A DNA stretch of 64,000 nucleotides. Origin: Caballeronia sp. dw_276 (GTDB lineage Bacteria; Pseudomonadota; Gammaproteobacteria; Burkholderiales; Burkholderiaceae). The position numbers and the translations under genes were made by a program. Location of the stretch: assembly GCF_018449635.1 (NCBI RefSeq), contig NZ_JAAVUV010000008.1, forward strand, positions 1 to 64,000. Reading direction: 5' to 3'. Below the pieces are notes generated by a model. It ran no database searches. It saw nothing but the letters and a program-made list of their open reading frames with translations, and was not told where the DNA came from. Positions 55,001 to 62,701 of this stretch are shown here, piece by piece. Position 1 is the first letter of the stretch, and each line of letters opens with the position of its first letter.

Positions 55001-55696
55001 CCAACGTCTAGCCGTGCCAATGCCTTTGGCTCGGACCTTGGTCCATGGATATGGGAGCGTAGCGGGTACATCATTTCGGAACTTCTGCTGCCGGCCATGT
55101 CAGAAAAAGAAAAAACAAGCGAACGCGGGGCTGCTTTATTGGAGGCGGTCGAGAGAAATTACGGTTGGGCCGGTATTGCTGGCCTTTGTTTTTTCCTAAA
55201 ATCAATAGCGGGCCTTGATAAAACACTCGCACGGCTCATTATGAAGGGATTTATTGCGCCAAATCATAAAGGTGTGAGTAGTGCAACATCTGCCGTGCAG
55301 ATGTGGGCGAAGCACGAGGAACACGTCGGCGTCTCAATTCCCGACAACGTGTACAACAGGCTGGTGTCGGCAATCGAAGTCGCGCCAGAGCATGGACTCA
55401 ACGCGCTTTTAAGGTGCGCACGAGTGCTTGTAAAGACGGGCAGGCTAAGTCTCAGCTATGCAGAAAGGCTTGAACATTCGCTCTCAGACCTCCTTACTCA
55501 GACTGACTATCAGGAGGTGGACCCGCTTAGCATACGAGCTATCTCTGTTTCGTTAGTGCGGGCCGAATGTGTGCGGCTCGCAAGCGTTTTGTTGAGAGAG
55601 GTCGACGGAGACGATACGCTTGGCATTTGGCTGAGCCAGACCAAATTGGACTCGTTACCGGAGGTACGCTTCGCGCTGCAGGACTTTGAAAATTGA
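52052..55696 (+). CDS. large SIR2-domain protein, probable defence NADase (DSR-like)
   Basis: I use ATG 52052, because the SIR2 fold begins shortly after it; the frame is open to 51908. The ribosome site is weak. The product has 1214 residues. The SIR2 domain covers about residues 15-290 with LMVGSGFSRNA (G35, G37), LTTNWDTL (N127, D129), H164 in VKLHGSL and CLVGFSGDDPNF. This is the SIR2 type of ThsA and DSR proteins, which deplete NAD+ on infection. The C-terminal 900 residues are helical with repeated alpha-hairpins and could sense a phage protein. It shares little with the SIR2 protein at 39.8 kb beyond the catalytic domain. It follows the helicase pair on the same strand. Confidence 0.87.
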   Translation: MIDALKDLQDFPALQQLGRALWRDGSARGAALMVGSGFSRNAILPGLDTKAPPLWKSLIDEMLERLYGNSGDRPTNALRIAEEYRIYFGQAALDEFIRTRCPDKAWQPGALHVDFLKLPWADVLTTNWDTLLERAAERVEQAYEVVALEADLPHARAPRIVKLHGSLGDAGPLIFAEEDYRTYPEKHAAFLNLARQVFVENELCLVGFSGDDPNFLQWAGWVRDHLGGKARRIYLVGCLKLSASKRKYLEAHNVSPIDLSPLVEADAPDKHERVTRIFLQALVAARPNAAHEWKLHQPEDYPLSKGGADAYSRTVKDSDFCADALKETTELWRQDRRRYPGWLVCPQELRALLQTDMDEAWIFRPEALLKLSHQERTDALYELAWRRTTSGKPMTQLAIGAVTELLQAHWSDVAPDTRGFLTVVLLRDARLSFDKASFDDWAKKFDNAAELHEKWGLDCWYQKALFARDRGRLSEVLELADQIKTDDAVWKLRRAALYAEAGRYIQATQHIKEAAGELDRAHRLDRSSVWVQARLGWAELINRGTIAANWALRKDLPPARDFTAAQVDPHKELEGISASAQRIQNEQREKAVTMVPLFDAGRYRPVSRPKSREIEEGWLMPGLELDYMMESTGLPLRINSAGYCTHVLLQTLEICYQPTFQWYAAALRGLHSHFDKEFERWFSRLLIAQLEDGVARELITLVRTMVEYWRDRLVDTKGADFRDERGIAIDELRLYLVALARLSVRMTEVEASDLFKQAIGWATNSELQHHWILDALKEVGKYSAQSISRAGQERVAWSAASFLLSHEASQEKHFWPEFVEMVWQATPDMSARNAAWKLRVQELTAAAGKGRPDRSEAIMRLTFLMLRGALDDGEQARFGDALWSDVDKEKSGLPSGTNLLSSTIALLPAPDTVDAHALVREVLFAAPIENILRVPNSIGSKEVEERQSFIMALQHAAQLDLKPKSYEAARMFDEFLAWGPEAAPTSSRANAFGSDLGPWIWERSGYIISELLLPAMSEKEKTSERGAALLEAVERNYGWAGIAGLCFFLKSIAGLDKTLARLIMKGFIAPNHKGVSSATSAVQMWAKHEEHVGVSIPDNVYNRLVSAIEVAPEHGLNALLRCARVLVKTGRLSLSYAERLEHSLSDLLTQTDYQEVDPLSIRAISVSLVRAECVRLASVLLREVDGDDTLGIWLSQTKLDSLPEVRFALQDFEN

Positions 55697-56090
55697 TTCG
55701 GTGAAAGCAGACAATCTTTGCTAGCCCTGAAAGGCCGCTCGCGTCGCCAGTTTAGATGGGGGGTGGCATCGCAACCTTATGGTGTCCGCGTGTCCTGCGT
55801 TGCTGGTGCAACTACATTTCGAGCGCGAAGAGGTCACTTTGTTGGAGCTCCGCATATTACAAGGCTCAAATCGAAGCTCGACGCCGAGTTTGCTCAGTCC
55901 AATGTGCATGCGTTATCTCCGGAGAATTTAACGATGTGCGCGTATTAAGTTATCTCTACGGTCTGCCATTTTCCACGAGTGCCACTCGTGCGGTACTTAG
56001 ATGCTCGACCTTGTAGGCCTTTGCTTATAGTCGGCGGCGCATTGCGGGACAAAAGGGTCTAGGGTTCGAGTCACGCGCCCTCAGGTACTA
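55697..56090. other. intergenic before the broken helicase gene
   Basis: No protein-like frame was found. GGGTTCGAGTC near 56061-56071 resembles the T-arm of a tRNA, but no pairing stem or acceptor end is present, so I do not call a tRNA; it might be a degraded attachment site. It leads into the dyad at 56091. Confidence 0.35.
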
Positions 56091-56107
56091 GAATGTGACT
56101 TACATTC
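56091..56107. promoter_or_regulatory. dyad GAATGT-N5-ACATTC before the broken helicase gene
   Basis: GAATGT at 56091-56096 and ACATTC at 56102-56107 are perfect inverted repeats with a 5-base spacer, 29 bases before ATG 56136. The spacing puts it over a likely promoter or 5' leader. The half-site AATGT recurs in the WYL operator at 6513-6534, though the arrangement differs. Confidence 0.4.
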
Positions 56108-56135
56108 CAATAAAACGAGAGCGAGCCGAGAGGTC

Positions 56136-58022
56136 ATGGCGGTACAGAGACCATATTTACAAAAAAGTATTGCTGAGCTAGAGGAGCTGTTTGCCTTAGC
56201 TTCCGATGACCACGCGCTCAAAAGTTTTCTTCGAGACGAGCTGAATCATCGCAATACCGGGCGTGCTGCGGCCCTTCTGCAACGAGTCGAGGCTTCGTTG
56301 CAGAAACGTGCGGCCCCGAAGCGTCAAAACGGGAAGACGGTCGTCGCCGACAACGAGGATACGGACGCAAACCGCGCAAAGCGTGTTGACCCACCGCCGG
56401 CTCGGAAGGTCGAACAACCATCGAACTCGGACACCCCGGTGTCGCCGATGGTCGTTCCTTTGACGCCGAACGACCCCGCGTCAATCTTGGTAAGCTGGAT
56501 AGCGATAGAAGCGTTGACGCCTCAAACTTATCGGCGCCCAGCCGACCTTGTCAATGGTGACCAGCGCCGCATTGTAATGCTTGACCGCGGTGAGCTACCG
56601 TGGACAAAGGGCGAGCGGTCCAAACCGAACTACCAGTTGTTTTATCAGCTTGTTCTTGGTTGCGTCGCAATGGATAAGGCGACGCAGAAACTGGTCGAAG
56701 TTTTCGGCGAAGCTGAAGAGCGCGGCGGTAGGGAGCGGGAGAAAGCCGCTATTGCTGCTGTTCTGCTGGATAGGAATGGTTGCCTCTTGGAAGAGAAGGC
56801 TGTCGCAGTGTCGAGTTTCGCCTGGGCCTTACCCGTTGCGCTCGAAAGCAATTTTCAACGTATGGGAGAGTGGACCGACGCCGAGCCACGGTTGGTCGAC
56901 GGGCTAACTAAGCACCTCCAAAGACACGACCGTGATGGAAAGCCGTTGCCCGTCACGCGGGAGGTCGCGGCCGAAGCGTGTCAATGGCTGGTCCAGACGC
57001 TGAAATTGCCTGCAGACCTGGTCGAAGCTCCGACCTTTGCTATACGCGTCTATCACTATTACAAGTCCCGCGCTGCTCCGGAAGTTGAACTTCTGAATTC
57101 GTTTTTCTTGGCGGACCTGGGCCGCGCGGCGAATCGAATCGCGGCAGGGCAACCCAATGAAGCGCTCGCACGTTTTCTCGGTCAACAGCCGGTCGACCAA
57201 GGCCCAGACTTGCTCACTGACCACGCAGCTCTCGAAGCATTGCTGGCGCCAGGCCGCACACCCGCTGCGCGCTGGCCGTCGCCCGGAGGGCATCCCCTCG
57301 TCACCCTGCAACAGGCCGCTGTGAACGGTATTCGGCACACACTCGCTGGAACGGGGCGAGGCATTGTCGCTGTCAATGGGCCGCCCGGAACGGGAAAGAC
57401 GACGCTCCTGCGAGACATCGTTGCGGGTTGCGTGATGGACCGCGCCATCGCCATGGCGGCGTTCGACGACCCTGTGGCTGCCCTCAGTGCATCAGGGCAA
57501 AAGGTCGCCGCTGGTGACAGGGCGTTCTATCACCTTTATCGTGTGGCGGAGTCTCTTCGAGGCCATGAAGTACTTGTCGCGTCCAGTAACAACAAGGCCG
57601 TTGAAAACGTCAGTAAAGAGCTGCCGTCGAAGAAGACCGTCGGTCGCGACATCTCCTACCTTAGAACCGTGTCGGACCGACTTCAGGCGCGCCGCTCGGA
57701 AACAGGCGAAGTGACGGATGGTGAGCCAACATGGGGTCTTATTGCTGCAGTGCTCGGCAATGTCACAAACCGAAACGCATTCCATCAGGCAGTTTGGTGG
57801 GACGACGACAAGAGCCTACGGTTGTACCTGAAAGCTGCAAAGGGTGACGCAGTAGTCAGGGAGACGCGCAATGAAGACGGAAACGTCGTGTCGATAGAGA
57901 CGCCATCGGTCGTCGCGGCAGAGAAACCTCCCACGCCCAAACTTGCCATCAAGGAGTGGCAAAAGGCGCGTCGTTCGTTCACAGCGTTGCACTCGTTGCC
58001 GTGTCCTCGACTTGTCACGTGA
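56136..58022 (+). CDS. N-terminal part of an SF1-type helicase, truncated after Walker A
   Basis: This frame encodes 628 residues. The first 150 are helical and polar, 110-300 is an unknown domain, and the Walker A motif GPPGTGKTTLLRD stands at 415-427. The frame ends only about 200 residues later, before any Walker B, helicase motifs III-VI or nuclease part. The last residues ARRSFTALHSLPCPRLVT look out of register. A separate frame just downstream (58040-58255) encodes the C-terminal motif of a UvrD-like helicase. I read this as one gene with a large internal deletion or a frameshift plus deletion. If translated, the product can bind ATP but probably not unwind DNA. The family of the N-terminal part is unknown to me. 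Confidence 0.75.
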   Translation: MAVQRPYLQKSIAELEELFALASDDHALKSFLRDELNHRNTGRAAALLQRVEASLQKRAAPKRQNGKTVVADNEDTDANRAKRVDPPPARKVEQPSNSDTPVSPMVVPLTPNDPASILVSWIAIEALTPQTYRRPADLVNGDQRRIVMLDRGELPWTKGERSKPNYQLFYQLVLGCVAMDKATQKLVEVFGEAEERGGREREKAAIAAVLLDRNGCLLEEKAVAVSSFAWALPVALESNFQRMGEWTDAEPRLVDGLTKHLQRHDRDGKPLPVTREVAAEACQWLVQTLKLPADLVEAPTFAIRVYHYYKSRAAPEVELLNSFFLADLGRAANRIAAGQPNEALARFLGQQPVDQGPDLLTDHAALEALLAPGRTPAARWPSPGGHPLVTLQQAAVNGIRHTLAGTGRGIVAVNGPPGTGKTTLLRDIVAGCVMDRAIAMAAFDDPVAALSASGQKVAAGDRAFYHLYRVAESLRGHEVLVASSNNKAVENVSKELPSKKTVGRDISYLRTVSDRLQARRSETGEVTDGEPTWGLIAAVLGNVTNRNAFHQAVWWDDDKSLRLYLKAAKGDAVVRETRNEDGNVVSIETPSVVAAEKPPTPKLAIKEWQKARRSFTALHSLPCPRLVT

Positions 58023-58039
58023 CATTTCCAGAAAGTAGC

Positions 58040-58255
58040 GAATGCGGAGGTTTCGATGTAAGCGCAGTGCGGTGTCCGGGACGAATTGTGCAAAACAGGT
58101 CGATTGGAAGTACGCTTCTTGTAAGAGGGCTGGAGTTCGACCATGTGGTAATCACCCCGGACGCTTACCGCACGAAGTACGGTTGGTATATTGCACTGAT
58201 GCATGCGACTCGTTCGATGGGCATCCTTTCGTCAAGCGGAAAGTTTGCCGTTTAG
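58040..58255 (+). pseudogene. C-terminal relic of the same UvrD-like helicase
   Basis: In this frame the codons give GSTLLVRGLEFDHVVI and then WYIALMHATRSMGILSSS before a stop. This is the UvrD/PcrA C-terminal pattern STxHxxKGLEFDxVV followed by LYVALTRATRS, with the catalytic arginine region altered (MHATRS for TRATRS). It has no start of its own and lies right after the truncated helicase frame, so the two are probably remains of one gene whose middle was deleted. Confidence 0.65.
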
Positions 58256-58370
58256 CGAGGGGCAAGGGTGGCACGGAGAGACTTTGACTTCCCGCGTAAG
58301 CAACTTGGTTATGCGGGACCATGAAGCAGCGGAGTGCCGTGGGCAGCCTCCGCCTCAATCTGAGCCAAAT

Positions 58371-58838
58371 ATGAGCTACGAACAAGAATTTATGGTTGTT
58401 GACGTGGTTCTACTGTCAGACGCGCCGACACGCGGAGTTGATGCCTTTACCCTTGCCGTTGTGAAGATGGAAAGACAGATTCGGAAGCTCTTCACCCACC
58501 TCGTATTCCAGAGTGACACCTTTAACGAAGTAAGCGTTGAAGCGCTGCGCGCATCACTCGGCGCGGAGAAGCATTTTTATTTCGAAGGAATCGAGCGGGG
58601 TGTCAACGCTTTGTTTCGCCTTACCGTTGCCGACCTTATCGGCAACGAATTCGGCTCGCTGCTCGAATCTGTGGACTATGCTATTCAGTATCGCAACAAG
58701 ATATTGCACCGGCAGCTTACCGACCGATGCCTGCGGCGGGAGGACCTGATAAAAGTTGTCGATGGCGTCAGACGATGGTGTAAGGCGCTTGCGATGGGAG
58801 CTGAGCGTGAAAATCGGCTACGACGGCTTCGCACGTAA
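58371..58838 (+). CDS. HEPN-like protein with RNKILH motif
   Basis: I use ATG 58371 because the fold seems to begin there; the open frame extends back to 58203 over the helicase relic. The 155-residue product is helical. Residues 101-118 read VDYAIQYRNKILHRQLTD, with R108 and H113 forming the RX4-6H motif of HEPN ribonucleases (here R-x4-H). HEPN proteins often serve as toxins or effectors next to nucleotidyltransferases or helicases; no MNT partner is visible. The ribosome site is weak (GAGCCAAAT before ATG). It could be a remnant effector of the broken helicase locus. Family assignment rests on the motif and helical content. Confidence 0.5.
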   Translation: MSYEQEFMVVDVVLLSDAPTRGVDAFTLAVVKMERQIRKLFTHLVFQSDTFNEVSVEALRASLGAEKHFYFEGIERGVNALFRLTVADLIGNEFGSLLESVDYAIQYRNKILHRQLTDRCLRREDLIKVVDGVRRWCKALAMGAERENRLRRLRT

Positions 58839-60265
58839 CTCGTTTCAGAAAGGACGACCCGGTCTGGCAAACAACTACAGGGTTCGGCTAAGCAGTGTCG
58901 AGCAATATCGCCAGTTTCTGTACGACAACGTGCGGCGGCGACGTTGAAACCGCCGCTCACCGCATGCATATAACCATCCATGCGTTCGCGCAACAAGGTG
59001 TAGCCCTTTCAGCCTCGCAGGAAAACAGAGGTCAAAAAACGACCATTCTCTTCGATAAGCAACTCTCCTCGCGCGTTCCCGGTCTCCCGCAGTAGCCAAT
59101 GTCTTTTGCCGTCACGCGCTTGACCGCATTCATAAACCAGCGGCTCTAGCAATTGTGATGAGTTCGGGGGGCAATAGCTGGGCGGCATATTCGAGGCCAG
59201 CTCCAGCAATCGCTCAAAATCTGGGACGAGACCCAAATCTTTAAATTCTATCGTCTGCCATCTTTATGTATCTTGCTTCGAGCTCGTTCCTAGGCGACGC
59301 CTTGCCGGGTATGACCAAGCATACCGCCCGCGACAAACTGACCATGCTCCGGGCTGGTGAAGATTTTATAAAATATGGCGACATTAGATTAAGCAATTCA
59401 CTGAAGTCAAATTGAATTCGTCTATTGGCGCACGTACGATGAGTTATTTGCTCAAGTACTAAACGCTGTATGGTGTTCAGGCGATTCATTCCGTCGATTT
59501 CCCTGACCGCCTTTTATCCCTTGTGATGTCGCAACTGCTCTTTGTTTACAACATGAATAACATCTGTAAGGTTGAGACTAAATTCTGGGTATCGCTGCGG
59601 CTGGAACTGCGCTCTCTTCGTCTCTCACAACATTAAATTGCTATTTGGATTTGTCTTTCAGGACGCTGGGCCGTACGTATAGCTAAGGTTAGCGGGTGTC
59701 TCCGTGAGTAGAACTCTATGTTGTATTTGGGCCTAGCACTGCGAAGAGGGTTCACAGAATGTCCAGAACATAGTCATCCACGTCGAGATTTGGCGGGCCG
59801 CATAGTATCAAATTGTCTTTGATAGGTTTGGAACTTTGTAGGTGATGTCGACTCGTGCGTGTCAGTGCCGCAAAAAATAGATACGCATTATAAAAGACTG
59901 CAAATCGACCTTTGTGTATTTCAGTAGGCAACGACGTGCTTGGAGCGCGCGCTCCATTAGAGTCGAATATTGGGCTGTTATGAATTTCGCTGCAATGGGT
60001 GCGCAAACCGAGAGCGATTGTGTCGGACCATCTCAACTACGCGGATTGTGGTTTGGTTGACCTATTGGTCTATGTGTGGCGCCGAGAGAGTGGTCGGTCG
60101 CCGCTTAGCGATGGCTTGCCTGTGGATGATTGTCGTTTCGGACTCCCCTTGCATCCCCTGAAAACCCGTGAAAGATATGAACTCTAAATACTCATACAAA
60201 TCACAAAAGCAGAAACTCGCACCGCGAGCTTCTGTTAGAAAAAGCAACGAAAAACCGTACTTACA
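58839..60265. other. AT-richer decayed stretch at the island edge
   Basis: Roughly 1.4 kb with visibly lower GC from about 59,250 onward. Minus-strand frames 59241-59489 (MNRLNTIQRLVLEQITHR and so on) and 59752-60036 are open but unrecognised; the first has a weak site AGGGAAATCGACGGA. A plus frame GTG 58807-58947 overlaps the HEPN gene end. None can be named, and the area reads as remains of lost genes. Confidence 0.4.
59009..59236 (-). CDS. possible small protein or gene fragment (75 aa)
   Basis: The frame reads LGLVPDFERLLELASNMPP, then CGQARDGKRHWLLRETGN and ENGRFLTSVFLRG. The composition is that of a real protein, but the only in-frame start is TTG 59236 with no ribosome site. An ATG six codons further up (MADDRI) is out of frame, which suggests that a frameshift removed the original start. 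Family unknown. Confidence 0.35.
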   Translation of the reverse strand: MGLVPDFERLLELASNMPPSYCPPNSSQLLEPLVYECGQARDGKRHWLLRETGNARGELLIEENGRFLTSVFLRG

Positions 60266-60285
60266 TCTAATATTTGAGTATTAGA
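60266..60285. repeat. palindrome TCTAATA-N6-TATTAGA near the narX junction
   Basis: TCTAATA at 60266-60272 and TATTAGA at 60279-60285 form a perfect 7-bp dyad in AT-rich DNA, 66 bases to the left of the point where narX similarity stops. It may be a terminator for the shortened narX transcript, a recombinase core site or an element end. Confidence 0.45.
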
Positions 60286-60315
60286 CGAGCGTAGAAAACC
60301 CGTGCTGTAGGTAGT

Positions 60316-62109
60316 TTATAGGTTGAATCTAAGATGACGCCGGCTATAAGCGACAGTCAGATGGAAGTCCTGAGCGTTCCTGATGGCAACGCGCACATTC
60401 GCCGCCGAGGCATGTTTCCGGATATTCGACAACGCCTCCTGCAAGATGAACAGAACCTGTAATTGCTGATCGGATGGCAAAGGCAAGCCGCTCGCCTCTT
60501 CGTAGTCGAGCTGCAACGGCGTACCCGATTGCCGCTCGAATCGCGCGACAGTTTCATCGATGGCGTCGCGAAGACTTCCGGCGCCGAGTTTCGTACGAAA
60601 GTTCACGAGTAACTCGCGCACGTCTTCGTAGCTTTCCTCCAGGCCGCCACGCAGCAGCGGGACGATCTCGCGGACCTCGATCATGTCGTTGCGGTTCGCG
60701 GCGGCATCAAGCAGATGCAGCTGCATCTTCAGGAAGTTGAGGCTTTGCGCGATGCTGTCGTGCAAGCCCTGCGCGACCAGATGGCGCTCCTGCGCCACCG
60801 CAAGCTGGCGCGCCGCTGCAGCCAGCCGATGATTCTGCAGCGCGGTCCCGAGATGCCGTCCGAGCGTATCGAGCAAGCGCGTCTCCGAGGGCAGCATTTC
60901 GCGTTCATGGCGAAAGTGCAGCGAGAACGAGCCGAGGGCAATTTCGTGCGAGACGATACCGAACGCCGCAACGGACGAAAAACCGGCGTTGCCGCAATCG
61001 GGGCCGCTGGTCTGCGCGCTAAACGAAGGTTGACCCGCACGCAGATCCCTGATCACCGCGATACCGCTGGTCGCCACCGCGCCGCATACACAGTCGCGCG
61101 CGGGCATGCAGCGTTCGATATCGGTCATGCGCTCGGGCAATCCCTCCGAGACGACCATATGGAGCTTGTCGTCGTCCTGGGCGAGGATGCGTACGGACCC
61201 TGCAGCGGCGTCGAACTGACGGATCACACGCGCCAGAAAACCGCGGCAGAGCACTTCCACGTCGTACGCGCCGTGCAGGAACGCGGTCATTTCATAAAGC
61301 GCGACGAGTTCGCTATTGCGTGCCGAGAGCTGTGCGGTCTTGTGGGTGACACGCAGAGCAAGATCGCGGTACAGGCTTTGAAGTTCGCCCGCCATGCGAT
61401 TGAACCCCTGTGCGAGACGGCCGAATTCATCGCGTGATTCGACTGTCAAACGCGCGGTGAACTCGCGCTGCTCGATCCGCGACAGCCCACGCTCAAGGCG
61501 GCGGACGGGCAGCACGAACCAGGCATAAAGCAAATACACGATCGCGATGGTGCCAAGGCAGGCGAGCGCCGCGAGCGCGAGTTGCGAACGCCTCAACCAC
61601 GCTGTCTTGCGTGCATTTTCTTGCTCGATCAGACGCACCAGTGCGTCGGCTTGAGCGACGAAGGCGGGCAGGCGGTCGAGATACAGGTATGGGGCGGCAA
61701 CGTTCTGCGCGATGGCAGGTTTCAGCACGTTGTGCCATATCGCCGATACGGTGTTGAATTGCTCGTGTATGGCGGTGGTTTCGGGAAGAAAGAGCGGGCG
61801 GACCGGGTCGCCTTGTTCGAGCCGAGAGAGCGTCTGGTCAAGCAGGGCGATTTGCGAAACCACATTCGCGGGTCGGAATGCGCGTGCTTCGTCGAGCTGG
61901 ATCGCGATGCTGCCCGCACGCATGCGCAGGCTCCCGGCGTCGTTGATCGCGGCGCCGGCACCTTCGAGTTGCCACGAAAGCCACAGCGTCCCTACGATCA
62001 TCGATAAAAACAAAGCCAGCGCCACGCCCGACAACATGACGATGCGGGTGGAAAGACGGTAGCGCAGCGGAGTGACGGACGAAGCCGCGTGAAGCAGATG
62101 GTCGGACAT
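60316..62109 (-). CDS. narX: nitrate/nitrite sensor kinase NarX, 3'-truncated
   Basis: ATG 62109 begins MSDHLLHAASS; the frame opens earlier at 62259. The product is 597 residues. The N-terminal span (IVMLSGVALALFLSMIVGTLW) is followed by the periplasmic ligand P-box NDAGSLRMRAGSIA, a second span, HAMP, a GAF-like central module with clustered cysteines (CMPARDCVCGAV) and the dimerisation/H-box LVAQGLHDSIAQSLNFLK. The N-box EALSNIRKHA is present, but the protein departs from the family right after DFHLTV and ends AYSRRHLRFNL. The G1 and G2 boxes of the ATPase are missing. It cannot bind ATP normally, so nitrate signalling through it should be lost. The break coincides with the start of accessory DNA. 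Confidence 0.88.
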   Translation of the reverse strand: MSDHLLHAASSVTPLRYRLSTRIVMLSGVALALFLSMIVGTLWLSWQLEGAGAAINDAGSLRMRAGSIAIQLDEARAFRPANVVSQIALLDQTLSRLEQGDPVRPLFLPETTAIHEQFNTVSAIWHNVLKPAIAQNVAAPYLYLDRLPAFVAQADALVRLIEQENARKTAWLRRSQLALAALACLGTIAIVYLLYAWFVLPVRRLERGLSRIEQREFTARLTVESRDEFGRLAQGFNRMAGELQSLYRDLALRVTHKTAQLSARNSELVALYEMTAFLHGAYDVEVLCRGFLARVIRQFDAAAGSVRILAQDDDKLHMVVSEGLPERMTDIERCMPARDCVCGAVATSGIAVIRDLRAGQPSFSAQTSGPDCGNAGFSSVAAFGIVSHEIALGSFSLHFRHEREMLPSETRLLDTLGRHLGTALQNHRLAAAARQLAVAQERHLVAQGLHDSIAQSLNFLKMQLHLLDAAANRNDMIEVREIVPLLRGGLEESYEDVRELLVNFRTKLGAGSLRDAIDETVARFERQSGTPLQLDYEEASGLPLPSDQQLQVLFILQEALSNIRKHASAANVRVAIRNAQDFHLTVAYSRRHLRFNL

Positions 62110-62176
62110 TGAACTGCGGGGGCGCGCCGGAAAGAAGCAAAGGATTCTGATTATCCGGCGTGCGTGTGATTCGGGG

Positions 62177-62701
62177 CTAGAGTCCGACTGTTTTACATAT
62201 GAACTCCCCAATCCCCGCAACGTCCGCCAGAGGCAGAAGCGGGACATTGGGTGCGTCATGAAGACGCGGGGCGTCGTCGGTGGCGATGGCGAGGATTGCT
62301 GTATCGGATAGATAAAGCGGGTCGCGGCCCTCGCCCGGACGCACGACCTCCAGACGCGGCAGGAGTTCGCGGGTGAACCCTTCCACGAGCGTCAGGTCGG
62401 CGGGGCTCAGGCGCGCGATCAGATCGGCGAGCGGCGGCTCGGGACCATCATGCAATTCGCGCACGATTGCGTATCGATAGGGCGACGCAATCAGCACTTC
62501 TCCCGCGCCGGCGGCGCGAAAGCGCGCGCTGTCCTTGCCTGGCGGCTCCAGATCGATCGAATGATGACTATGTTTCACCACGTTCACAATCAGGCCACGC
62601 GCCTGGAACCAGGGCAAGAGCGCTTCAATCAGCGTGGTCTTGCCTTGTCCCGAGCGCCCGCAAATTCCGAAGATGCGCAATTTCGCCGCCGCTTGCGTCA
62701 T
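62177..62701 (-). CDS. mobB: molybdopterin-guanine dinucleotide biosynthesis adaptor MobB
   Basis: ATG 62701 overlaps the stop of the upstream isomerase gene as ATGA, which fixes the start; the frame is open to 63010. The 174-residue product has the P-loop GICGRSGQGKTTLIEALLP and the MobB features NVVKHSHHSIDLEPPGKDS, RFRAAGAGEVLI and LVEGFTRE. MobB binds GTP and helps MobA attach GMP to molybdopterin for enzymes such as nitrate reductase. Its place between narI and narX genes fits that need. It is part of a leftward operon with the isomerase and nitrate reductase genes. Confidence 0.92.
   Translation of the reverse strand: MTQAAAKLRIFGICGRSGQGKTTLIEALLPWFQARGLIVNVVKHSHHSIDLEPPGKDSARFRAAGAGEVLIASPYRYAIVRELHDGPEPPLADLIARLSPADLTLVEGFTRELLPRLEVVRPGEGRDPLYLSDTAILAIATDDAPRLHDAPNVPLLPLADVAGIGEFICKTVGL

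Noticed and set aside
56055-56080. tRNA-like T-arm sequence GGGTTCGAGTC
   Set aside because: The flanking bases do not pair as a T-stem and there is no acceptor or anticodon arm nearby, so it is not a tRNA; an att-site relic is possible but unsupported.
58756-58947. plus frame KIGYDGFARNSFQKG overlapping the HEPN gene end
   Set aside because: It overlaps the HEPN-like gene in another frame by about 80 bases and has no ribosome site; the composition is plausible, but support is too thin.
61582-62062. plus-strand frames over narX
   Set aside because: They are shadows of the GC-rich narX coding strand.
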